Translations under genes and position numbers: made by a program
Source of the DNA: Caenorhabditis elegans
Taxonomy: Eukaryota; Nematoda; Chromadorea; Rhabditida; Rhabditidae
NCBI RefSeq assembly: GCF_000002985.6
Contig: NC_003283.11
Location: 9,238,001-9,302,000, forward strand
Direction of reading: 5' to 3'
DNA: 64,000 nucleotides
Shown here: positions 12,275 to 23,142 of the stretch, one piece after another
Numbering within the stretch: position 1 is the stretch's first letter
How the letters are laid out: the number at the start of each line of letters is the position of its first letter
The notes under the pieces: model-generated
The model's input: the letters and a program-made list of their open reading frames with translations, nothing else
Told to the model about the DNA's origin: nothing
Database searches by the model: none

Positions 12275-15200
12275 ATGTCCACTGTTTCACGGATCACGGA
12301 ACGAATTTTCATGAAGTTTGTTTTTTTTTCATTTTTCAATTTTAATTTTTAATCTTAAATCTCAAATTCAGATATGCACATGTTGTTATTGACTATCCGA
12401 TAATATGTATAGTTCTAACTGGTACAATTTCTGTGATTTTAACGTCTTGGGCACTGTCTTTCAATTATCAAGTAATTGATTTCGATCCGACAAAAGTAAG
12501 CAAGCTTATTATCTTAACAGAATTTTCTAACCTGAATTCAACATATATTTGTATAACAGAATATTGAAATCATAATTCTTGATTGAGGAATGTTTAAAAA
12601 GTGGAACAATAAATCTGTTCTTAAGGGATTTGAAACTCGAGGAAGTCCATTATCATCTGCACGAATGACACTAGAAGCGATGAAACCACATCAAGCTTCA
12701 AATGAAAATATTCTTCGGTGGTATTTTGAGTAAGCCCTCCTAATGTTTTAGCACGAAAAAAACTAATTTCAGACAAGATCCTGGGCGTCGAAAGAGATAT
12801 ATCAAGAATGATACAACAACCACGCTTGACCCAATTACCGTTAATTATGATGATTACGGTGTCGATTCTGAACCTAACTCCTCCGATTTGGAAGATCCAT
12901 GTGAAATGTATGGGGCTATTGGGAAGGCTCTACCTTACGATATGATAGAATATCTAGGAAAAATTATGATACGAGTGTCTAGTTATGATGATGTGAGCTG
13001 TTTATTTTGGAAAAACTACATTTTTTCAACAAATAGCATTTGCAGCTCTTCAGTTTGAACGTCATGAAACACCTTTGTCAAATTGATTCCATTGTCGACA
13101 ACTTAATTATTGAATCTAACTACACAAATCCCATCCAAGCTTTAAAACATTCTTTAAACATCCCATATTACACAACTTGCCCCAATATGACTACTCAAAA
13201 TTCCTGTGAAGCATTAAATGAAAATGAGTGAGCCTCACAATTTTTGAGATTTGGCTTTCAATAATCTTTCAGCATTTTAAATTTTCGATATTTACTACAA
13301 AAATGCAAGATCAATTCAACAGATGAAGTTTGCTCGGCATTTTCCATTAACCAAGTGAACAATTGGCTTTTAACAAAAGGAAATTCTTCAGATTTTATTA
13401 TTGTTGTTGTGTTGAAAGTGAGAAATAGCATTTGGTTTTTTATTCAAAGTTATGAAAATTCAGGTAACAATGTGGAATGGAGCTGAGAATAGAGACTTCT
13501 ATGATGATTTAATTGATAAATTGAAGGACCACCTCGAAAGAAATCCACATACACGAATGGCTGGAATAGCATTGAACATGAAAAATAAAGTGTTTCAAGA
13601 AAGAATTCAAACCGACAGCTTATTTGCTGCATTTTCAGGTCTGAAGTTTTAGCGTCGATATCAACAAATTCCCAATTTTTCAGCTCTTCTTGTATTTTCA
13701 TGTTTTTTGATCTACTCAAGAAGTATAATATTCACCTGTATAATTCTGATGGTTGTCACGTTATCATCTGGTGTGGCTTTCTTCATTTATACTGTAATTG
13801 AAATTCAAATTTTTATGTTACTTTCGCTTGTAAAAATCAATTTAGGTAGTCCTTGGGATTGATTTCTTTCCATTTATCAATCTTCTGGTTGTTGTGATAT
13901 TGATATCAATTGGAGCAGATGATGCGTTTCTTCTTTTAGTCTATTACAGGAGAGAAGTTGAGGTAAGTTTCTTCAATTTTTATTTCAATAGGATAATATT
14001 TTCTAGAGAATGTCACACTTGGAGTATAAAGTTGGTTCAATTTATATTCCTCTTTACCGAGAATCTGATCTATTGTCTCGTAGTCTGCGTCTATCATTAC
14101 ATCATTCTCTCGTCTCCATGTTTGTAACTTCACTCACAACTGCTTCAACTTTTCTTACAAATCTTTCAAGTCCAGTCATTGTTTTGAGGTTTGTTTAAAA
14201 TCGATGTATCGCCGGCAAACTTATGATTTTCAGATGTTTTGGAGTATATGCAGCACTTACTGTTACTGTAAACTATATTCTGGTAGTTTTAATTTTACCC
14301 GGAGCAATTATTCTCTCACGTCCAATCAGAAAGAAGCTTTCACGCGGAGATGAAGAACCTGAAAAGATTGAAAGTCATTCATATTTTGCTTCTAAGATCA
14401 CGGAGACCACTCACTATTTCCGCTTTGGAATTTTTATTTGCAGTTTAATTATGACGGGATTGTCTCTTTTCATCATTTTTCAGAATCCGGGATTGAAAAC
14501 TCCGCAAACAAATCCGACTAAAGTAAGAAATTGTATAATGGAAAAAATGCTGACTAATTTAAAGTATTGTTCAGCTTCTTGTAGACTCAAATATTCACGA
14601 GTATTTTGACAACAACGTTCATCATTTCAATTTTCAATGGCAAAGATCGGCGAGATTAGTGAAAAATTTTGTTTTTGGAGTTGATGCTATAAAGTATGAA
14701 AATTCAAAATAAGTTTTACATACAAATTTTTGATTTCAGAGAAACTTCAACACTGAGTCCGTATAATAAACCATCGAAAAACTTTTCACAGGCGCACTAC
14801 AGCCTTGACACAGATAAATTAGACTTCTATAGAAGAATCGTGAACTTGGAATCAAAAAAGTATCAACTCGTTAACTATACTCACGTGTCATGGGCTGATA
14901 AAATACTACAAGCTAATGAGTCTTGTTTCTCGGAGAATAAAGTAATAATGCGAGCTCAAAAGTTTAAAATTTAGAAAATAATTTCAGACAATTATCCATG
15001 AATGCATTCTATCAGCATCCGTTCGAAATAAGAATTTGATTCATCAATTTCCTGACGATTTTTCGGTAATTCCAGGAGATGGTCCTTTTATTGATCAGGA
15101 TCTCAAAGTAGTTGGGTGAGAAATTATTTTGATTTTTAAACGAATTTCAAAAATCATGTTAGCTCTCGTACTGAATGCACACAGTAAACATTAATTTTCC

Positions 15201-16223
15201 AAGTGAATTGAAAAAATATATTGGGGAAAAAAAATTTTTTAAATCTTTTTTGATCCATAACGAGAATTTCGTTCAAACCCAATTTTTAAAAATAATGACC
15301 AGAGGTGACTAAAACTATTTCAGATATTTTATATCAATCCCATCAAATCAAAAACTGCAAGTTGATACAGAAATGATTGGGAGTTTTTTCCAAGAAATTG
15401 AGGAATCCTGTAAACAAATTAAAAATGCTACATCTGATTCAGTCCTTTGTCTTTCCTCGACAGAGATTACCAGATTTTACGACATAGTCTCCCAACTCAG
15501 GTATTTTTTTTAATTTTGATCAAAAAAAATAATTGTGAAAAATTGCAGATCGTCGAGTTTCACTTCAGTTGCAATTTCTTTGGGAATATGTCTCATTGTG
15601 ATTATTGCTTGCACGCGTGTTATCAAACTCTCAATTATTTCTTCCGTTATTATATTCTTCGTAATACTTTGGACCGTGGCCAGCCTCATTTTGTTAGGTA
15701 GGGAACAAGCATGTATATAATTTTGAAAGCACTAATATGTTTTACGACTGATTGCTAGAATGCAAAAGTGTGATTTCAAAAAGTATGTACTCAAAAATAT
15801 TAGTTTCAGGATGGCAATTGTCTGTAGTTGAGTCAACCATTTTAATAATCACAATTGGGCTCAGTTTTGATTACACTTTGCACTATGTAGTTGCTATTCG
15901 TGACACGAAGTGTGTACCAGCATCTGAAAAACTGACTTCTGCTCATTCGACGGCAGGTATTGCATGTGTTTTCGGTTCCCTGACTCTATTTCTTGCTGGA
16001 TGCCCTCTTCTTTTTTCACAAACAGCGTCGTTTTATCAGGTGTGAATTCTGTGTTCTATTTTGCTATTAAAATATCGTGTTTTATGCTAACATTAAGTAT
16101 TTTCAGATAGGCACAATGCTCGTTATTCTTGGAATAACATCACTTTTCGGTGCTTCTATAGTTTTGCCTTCATTTTTAATGGTATTTTCTTGTGGAGATC
16201 GTTTACAGTCAACAAAACTATAA
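12275..16223 (+). CDS. patched-related / sterol-sensing-domain RND transporter
   Basis: Eighteen exons: 12275-12315, 12372-12495, 12626-12729, 12773-12992, 13046-13227, 13273-13417, 13464-13638, 13684-13793, 13846-13962, 14007-14188, 14234-14522, 14575-14693, 14740-14941, 14988-15115, 15324-15500, 15549-15697, 15810-16039 and 16107-16223. They close in frame at 936 residues, the usual size of nematode PTR proteins. There is one membrane segment near residue 20-40, a large extracellular loop, then two blocks of membrane segments. The RND proton-relay style motifs are present: GADD at about 390-393 and GLSFDY at about 838-843. The family is linked to cuticle, moulting and lipid or sterol handling; a specific role is not visible. 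Intron 2 ends in TTCTTAAG, a weaker acceptor, so exon 3's left edge is the least certain junction. The gene converges with the small gene at 16338. Confidence 0.9.
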
Positions 16224-16337
16224 ACAAAGATTATTTATTATGATAGTTGTTATCAAATAGACAACTCATATGACTTGTAATGTGATATTCATTATTAAAA
16301 TGTACAGAATACATAATTTTCGGTCCTTTTTGGTCTT

Positions 16338-16627
16338 CTAAACGTTTGCTCTCTTCATGTGATCCACGATGACCGGAATAGCACATCTGAAAAATCAAAT
16401 TTAAAAAAAAACGCTTATCAGTTCATTTAATTCTTAATTAAAGCTCAATTGTTCAAACAATCAGAAACAAAGTGTATCTGATGATAAGAGAAGAACAGAG
16501 CACACTGCACTTACACAAAGATTCCAATGACAAGGGTAACTGCGGAAATGATTGTTGGAATGTGTTCATATTTTTTGATGAGACGATCAGCGTTACGGCC
16601 GATGATGTCAGCGTAGTTTCTTGGCAT
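16338..16627 (-). CDS. 53-residue single-pass membrane protein
   Basis: Two exons, 16515-16627 and 16338-16386, join in phase 2 and give 53 residues. The N terminus is basic and polar (MPRNYADIIGRNADRLIKKY), then comes one hydrophobic segment at about residues 24-45 and a short tail with HMKRANV. The start lies 3 nt after a TTCTTGCAG acceptor, which suggests SL1 trans-splicing. Codon use looks like a real, well expressed worm gene: C- and G-ending codons are common in exon 1. Size and layout recall small respiratory-chain subunits such as complex I NDUFA3, but this is only an impression. It converges with the patched-related gene, with 114 bp between the stop codons. Confidence 0.72.
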
Positions 16628-16954
16628 GTTCTGCAAGAATTTGAAGTACTAAATTGAAACAATAAAATAAAAAAAGCAGTGACAATAATTTTTTAAAAAA
16701 TCGGGAAAATAATGGGGTTTCAAAAACATTTTTGTCTTAAATATTTATAAACACATAAAAATTGTTTAGCTAAAATTGTTCAAAAAATTATTTTTAAAAA
16801 TCTCATTTTAGTAAGAATAATATCATTTAACTTCTCAATAAAAATAGGTACAAACAGCTGTAGTATTAAATTCAGGAATATTATTAATTTGCAATTGAAT
16901 GAAGAAGTTTGGCGAAAGGACATATAACAAAAATGTTAACAAAATTTGAACAAA

Positions 16955-17325
16955 ATGCTATACGTTACAGAATGCAAATAGTATGAATTCATATGGATTT
17001 GAACTTAAAAATTACGGTTTTTTATTCGATTATAAATGCTAGTTTCTATTATCAATATCCACACGTTCACAAATAAAGTGTGGTCAGTTTGCAATCAAAA
17101 AAATCTGAATATCAAAATCTTTTAACAATTATTGAAGAATTAAAAAAAAATCATCAGTATAATTTTCTGGCAAATGAAATAATTTCGAGATGTGAGCAAC
17201 ACATTTTACATGTTACAAATAAAAATTTACTAAATCGTGACAGAGGAAATACGTTGCAAAAAAAACAGAAAGATATAGCTAACAGACAAAATAGGCTAAT
17301 AAAAAGAGAAAGAAAAGAAACATAG
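16955..17325 (+). CDS. cryptic small gene with CDK2AP/DOC-1-like domain
   Basis: A 79-codon open frame, 17088-17325, has no usable internal start. It can be joined in phase to a short first exon at 16955-16980 (donor GTATGA, acceptor GTGGTCAG), giving 87 residues. The core reads SEYQNLLTIIEELKK followed by a predicted helix with Arg and Ile-x-His spacing, then a very basic Gln/Lys/Arg tail. In CDK2AP1/2 (DOC-1) the conserved domain has the same Tyr-x-x-Leu-Leu-x-Ile-Ile-Glu-Glu-Leu pattern and a helical hairpin; those proteins are small subunits of the NuRD chromatin complex. The AT-rich base composition and weak acceptor leave open a pseudogene or a chance frame. Confidence 0.4.
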
Positions 17326-17777
17326 AAACGCTTTTCATGCGCAACTCCTTGACAACGAACAAAAGAAAAAAGGCTTTTTGAGAGGCAATGTCGCTTCTTC
17401 TCTTCGCCTTATTTTGGTTAGTTTCCACGAATTTGAACCAATTTTTGAATAAACCAAAACTGTGAATGTTTTTGTGTTCGAACAAGATGTCCTCTGTCAA
17501 AGATGTCCCTGATTGGGGTGACGCCAAAACGATGAAACTGAACAAAAAGGCGGGTTGGTGGAGAGAGTGAGAGATGTAGAAGGCACACAACAGTATGCTT
17601 GTAGACAGAGATTGCTCTTGGCACACAATATTTGTTTGGGAAAAGGTTCGAGAGAGTGTGATCTTGAGAGTGGAAAAAGAGTACTATGACACACACTGTC
17701 GTTTTTATTAAAGCAGTTCATATCACAAAATGAATAAGGACACGTAAAAAAGAAATGAAAGTCACTGATACCATTGA
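17326..17777. other. intergenic region
   Basis: Purine-rich on the plus strand. Overlapping open frames occur on the minus strand, but none has splice sites or composition that support a gene. Confidence 0.5.
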
Positions 17778-19519
17778 CTAGACTACACTTTTGCTACTTC
17801 GAAGTTCCACTATTGACACTCTCCACATACTGTTTGACGCTTGAAGACCAATAAGTATTCGAACTGAAAATAAATGAAACGTTTCGAAATAAATGGAAGA
17901 GTACATACGATAGTTCGTTGCATAGTTTAGTATCTTCTTGGTCACAGAATGCGCAAAAATGAAAACAAGTGTTGATGCAGTTCCTTGTTGTGCTTCAACA
18001 AAGAAATAGACTAGACCACCATCTGAAATAATTTTTTCAAGCTTTAGAGAACAACTTAGTGTGACAATATCATGTTGGAAAAATTATAAAGGTGAAATAT
18101 TTCATTCTAGTACTAGTGCAAAGTCTAGTACGAAAATAGTTTTAAAAAACTCGAAAATCTTCGAATTCACCACACTTTTCCAGGAAAATTTGTTGGACAA
18201 GAGCGACGTGAGAGATATTTGCCGTTCGGTAATTGTGATTTCAAAATGTATGGTCTTGGTAATAGCAGAATGCAGAAAATCTTTAAAACCAGCAACTAGC
18301 CGGTGAATTTTCAACCAAAGAATTTTCTTGCAAAATGCTCATTTTTTTAGCTTAAATAGTCTCAAACATTTACAATTCAGGCTGTTTCAGAAATACGAAA
18401 TACTAAAATTTTATAAATTTTAATTTATATTACATTTTTTAAAAGTCAATTGCCGAGAATTTTCAATTACCCCTGCTTCCATTAACTCACCTTTAATTGA
18501 TATTTCAAAATACACTGAAACAACTATACCCAAAATTGGCCCCAATATGAAAACTACATGAACTATTGCCTGAAAACGTGATTTTGTCAACATCAGCTCA
18601 AAAATTTCCACCTGTATGATCAACACGGTTGTAAACTTTTTCTGAGCCCTCAAAGTAAAACTTGATAAATCATTTCGTGATGAAATAAGAATCATAAATG
18701 TAAATCCACCACATAACAAAACTACTGAACCAACAGAAATTATAAATATAATTGTAGTACAAATTGCAAGAATGATTGGCCAAGATGTAGGGTCAGCGAC
18801 CAGAAATCTAGGACACCAGACTTCTGACATGTGATATTTCTGAAATCTTTGTTAATTTAAATGTCAGAACCAAAACGCCGTCAGCTTTGAAACCTCAAAA
18901 ACTAAAGGCTTGATTGCATCTTGTGAGCTTTGAATCTTCAAAAGTCCAAGATATGATACAGCAGTGAAAACAAGAACAGTATATGCAAGATAAATCAGTT
19001 GTTGAACAAAACGCTTAATTTTTAAATTCCGAGGTTTTGTGTTCATCGTCAATATAGCCTTTAATCGATAGTGAAATAAATCCATAACAGATATAACAAC
19101 TCCTTAATCAAAGAATTTTAATAAGAAACTCCCATTGAAAGAAAAGCTTTCAAAATACCTAAAATACAATAAACGGTAAAAATTGCAGGAAGTGCCAAAT
19201 TCCAATCCACAAAACGAAAAAGTCCATTAGATTGATATCCATACATTGGTAAATAAAATATTGGACACAAAATTATGGAAATTGCTACCATACATACCAC
19301 ATTTCTAAAAAATAACAAACGTTAGAAAACTTATTGAAATTTCAATATTTACAATGTCAAGTTTCGAAAATAAATAATTCGTATTCGCTTTGCATGAATA
19401 CTCGAGTGATAAATTAGTAGATATATCGCAATTGAATAAATTGGTGTGGCAATAAAAGGGGAAATCTGAAAGATTTTGAACCCGATTTCCAAGTTTTTAG
19501 GGATATAGCATTCTGTCAT
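17778..19519 (-). CDS. seven-transmembrane chemoreceptor, SRH/SRI type
   Basis: Seven exons, 19353-19519, 19159-19304, 18894-19102, 18612-18839, 18491-18569, 17909-18022 and 17778-17863, give 342 residues in one frame. There are about seven hydrophobic segments. Family landmarks are an early Cys (MTECYIP), a Leu/Ile-rich first segment ending IYLLIYHSS, an aromatic and proline-rich loop near residue 75, and the stretch QKKFTTVLIIQ leading into segment 6, as in SRH and SRI receptors. The C-terminal region is divergent from what I expect: the usual His-Lys-Pro-Tyr-Arg-like end is replaced by HSVTKKILNYATNYR. This may mean a relaxed or old member, or a wrong boundary for the last two exons. The presumed role is chemosensation in ciliated neurons. 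Confidence 0.8.
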
Positions 19520-20230
19520 GATTTTTGAAAAAATAAATTGTTACTTGATTGTCTCGTCTGATCTTTTATCTGAAAAATAATTTAATTTGTATGTTGAATA
19601 AATTAAATTTGCAAGAATGTCTAAAAAATGACCGATTAGGTGGCAAACTAAGCAACAAAACTTGAAACTGACGGCTAACCTGAAATGATGTGATTTTTAG
19701 TTTGCTGCAGAGGACAGGTGGTTTATATTGATCAAGTTTGTTGCGTTTTGACAAGTCTTTAGTTTCGTGGTTGAAATTGTTAAGGGAGCTGTACGGTATC
19801 AGTTTTTAAAACTATTATAGGTAATAAAACGTTTTAACTTTAATTATTTATCTGCGGCGCCACCTAAATTGACAACTTAAATTATTACCTATGATTTCAA
19901 AAAAAAAAGTGTTTCTCAACATAATGATGGCTTTTTAAATATTTTTTTAGTAATTAATTGATTTTTGTAAATTTAAAGGTTCGATTTAAACCTGTTTGAA
20001 AACAATAAACACTTATTGTTAAACACTTTTCTTATTACCTTTTCATATTTCAACATTTGATTGGTTAAAACCAATCAAGTTAAAGAGTTTCAAAAGTTAA
20101 AGAACAATATCTAGATTCAATCTAGAACAATTAAATTTTATACAAAATAGTTTATCACGTACCATATTTACAAAAAGAAAATCACAGAAAAAAATACTGA
20201 TGAGGAAAGATCAAAATACTGACAATTCAA
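19520..20230. other. intergenic region with small palindromes
   Basis: No gene. It holds a tight hairpin at 20057-20078 (TTGATTGGTT and AACCAATCAA, two-base loop) and a looser pair, ATAGGTAAT at 19817-19825 with ATTACCTAT at 19884-19892. They may be remnants of short foldback elements or a transcription end structure for the receptor downstream of 20231. Confidence 0.5.
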
Positions 20231-23142
20231 TTACATGTTCAAAATTTCTCGTTGCAAAAATTTACGGTGTTTAGCGAATCTTGTTGGGAGACTAATATCT
20301 AAAAGAAGCATGAAATCTCGAAAATCTCTTTGATAATGTTCAAGAACGTCTATCATATTAATAATACTGTAATATCTGGCAGGTCCTGCATGTGAACCAT
20401 GGCGACTGAGACAATACAATAAAAGTGCTCCGGTAAAGTTATGTCGTTCACGAGTCAAGATATTCTGAGCAGCACAGGATAGGTCGGTTACTGCTGAAAA
20501 GTAATTATGCATTTTATCAGACAAAAATTTAAATTTCGCTTACCATGATTACACAAAATAATAGCTTTTAGAAGAACGTATTCAGTTCTGTCAAAGAGGT
20601 TTCGAATGAGGGGAGCCATGATCCGTAGGCTGAGACGTCGTTCGAAAGAGCGGATTTCATGTTCACCCCTAAAATTAGAACATTGTGAGATGAATGATCA
20701 CAGGATAAAAAGAACGAACAGGATAACAAAAGAAACTAATATTATTGGAAAAATGTGATGTTTTGGAAATCCGTCAAACTAGGATTAGGCTAAACAGAAA
20801 CTATTCATATTTATTATGAGTTGGAAATCTATAAGTCACCCAGGTCAAACTAATAACATCCTTGATCAAAAAGTATTTAAAGTAGTTTTTTAACAGTTTC
20901 ATTATTTGAGAACTTATGCCAAGTGAGAGCGCCAAGTTCGGTGATCGCTAACTTTTCATCTCACTATCAGGTGCGATCAGTAACTCTTAGAGAGTTGTAT
21001 GAGAACGCTGATGTCTAAATTTGTTTCAAAAAATACAATCTCAAATCGACATTTTGAGCTCTCAAGTACCCGAATTCGTTTTCAAAAATATTTGTGATAA
21101 TTCAAAAATTGGGGGTAACTCAAAATTAAACAATCCAATTTCAAAACACAAGCAAACTAGAAATAAAATCCCGTATTTGAAAAAAAAAACAAAGAAATCA
21201 AATAAGGTATAGAACAAAAGAATATCCATACTGGCCTACTGGTCCTGAAATGCATATTCCATCTGGCATTTGAAGTACTGCCATCTTTGATAAAAATGAA
21301 GAATAATTTGATGTCAATGCAAGATTCATGAATGTTGTTGCTTTTGTCAGTAGAATCTGAAATTCGGATATTCAAAGAAATTTGCATGATATTATGATTT
21401 TACTTTGTCATTTGATTCCAGCTGTTGAAAAAATGGAAATGTTTTTGCATACTCTATAGCAGTCAGCATATCGAAACCGAGCCAATCTTTTCTGCAAACG
21501 TGAAAATGAGCTTTGATTGGTACAATGAACTTTCAGTGAGTTTTGCTCTCATCTTATGACTCACGTATTTATGCCAGGAGTGTCTGCTGTTGGAAGTACA
21601 AATGATGATGATGAGTCAGTTAAGACATCGCCATTTACTTGATTCATCAAAATTTGCTGTTCATTGAAGCTTTCTTGGGTAAGTGGCCAACCCGGCATTG
21701 CCTTAAATATTAGAGATGTGTTTGAGAAGTTTGAAAATGTACTTGCGTACCCCGTATTTATCAGCCAACGCCAATTTTCCTGGTGAAGCTAGAATTCCTT
21801 CAAGATTTGGAATGAAGAGGGGATTGTACGCTGATTTTCGAAACTTGTCGGTTTGAATGTCTAAGCTGTGAAGTTTATCGATAATCCCCGAAACATAGTT
21901 TTCACGAGTGGCTATGGGGCTTGGTAGTGGCTAAAAAAATAGGGCTAAATGATACTTTATAAATCTACGAACCAAATCTGGGAGCTCACTGTCTGAGCTT
22001 CTCAATGGACTATCATCGTGTTTTCGATGCATTGCAACTATCGCAACCATTCCGACTTCATAGCATTTTTGAAGACGACAGTATCGGCATTTTCGAGGAC
22101 GCGTTATTCTTGAGATTTTCGAAAAACACATCTTATCGTATTTACACTCCGGATAGGCTGTTTTGTGAATAATTGCACGACGGAAGAAGGATTTGCATCC
22201 ATGACAAGCAGGGACCTGAGTTTGTATAACAACAGTTATTCATTTTATTTTTAAATTTATTATCGTATTTTTTCAGCATATTTTTCATAAACTAAAATAG
22301 TTGTTTGATTGTCAAGATGATGTGATTTAATGATCATCTGTTTTATTATTGTACAACTTTAATTTCCCTGATGAATGCCCGAAACATCGCATCCAAATCC
22401 GCATCCAAATTGAATATTTTGAAAATTGATGAATATTTAAATATAAATTCAAATTCTTCCCTGGCATGGTTTTGGCGTTTTGCCAACGGGAATTCCAGGA
22501 TAATTTTTTCATCTGAGCAAGCTTATTTCTAGAACATTATAATTAGAGCTTTGCTTTTCACTTGAAAAGGTGCCTGACAATTGCATGCATTTACCGGGAA
22601 TTTATTCGTTTGAAATATTTTTGTGTCCTCTGTAAAGCTGATATTCTTGAAAATTGCACAGCTTATCATGCCTCAAAAGCTGTGATTATTTGGTTTTTTG
22701 GTGTTATGCTGAGTGCAAATTTGGTTGTCTGGTCGGTTGAGCAAACGAAATTCTAAGACCAAGCACATTTCTGTTTTTAATCACTGTAGATCAAAGAACT
22801 ATTTCTAAAAATATTGAGAAACTAATAATTCATGAGAGGAAACAAAATAAACATACAGTGAGTAAATGAAACAAAAAAAAGCAAATTGTTGAACTAACCG
22901 AGTAATGTTTTCCGGCGGAATTCTTCCCACAAACTCGACACATTTCATTAGACATCTCTGATTTTTCAGCAAAATTACCATAGAGTGACATCTGAAAAAA
23001 AAACGAAAAATAACTTGGTAGAATATTTATTGCTGTCAACAATTGACAGTGAGTAATATGAACAACTTACGTCATAAATCGAGCTACTCGAACAAGGATC
23101 ATCTTCTCCTTCAGACAGACTCATTGTTCCGATTCGTAACAT
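20231..23142 (-). CDS. nhr-63: nuclear hormone receptor (HNF4-derived supplementary type)
   Basis: Nine exons, 23071-23142, 22899-22991, 21973-22215, 21751-21930, 21565-21701, 21404-21491, 21232-21356, 20544-20668 and 20231-20493, give 441 residues. The DNA-binding domain at about residues 40-110 has the zinc-finger start [13 protein letters not shown], the P-box region [11 protein letters not shown] and the second-finger end [11 protein letters not shown]. The ligand-binding domain starts near 230 with [20 protein letters not shown], the nematode helix 3 signature, and continues to the C terminus. The intron between exons 3 and 4 (21931-21972) is only 42 nt with a weak donor, GTTCGT. The large intron 22216-22898 splits the DNA-binding domain. 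It is a transcription factor with unknown ligand. The symbol is from memory of the neighbourhood and is the least certain part. Confidence 0.85.

Noticed and set aside
18385-18392. CTGTTTCA, the core of the worm piRNA (21U-RNA) upstream motif
   Set aside because: A single 8-mer hit is expected by chance, and most 21U-RNA loci are clustered on another chromosome.
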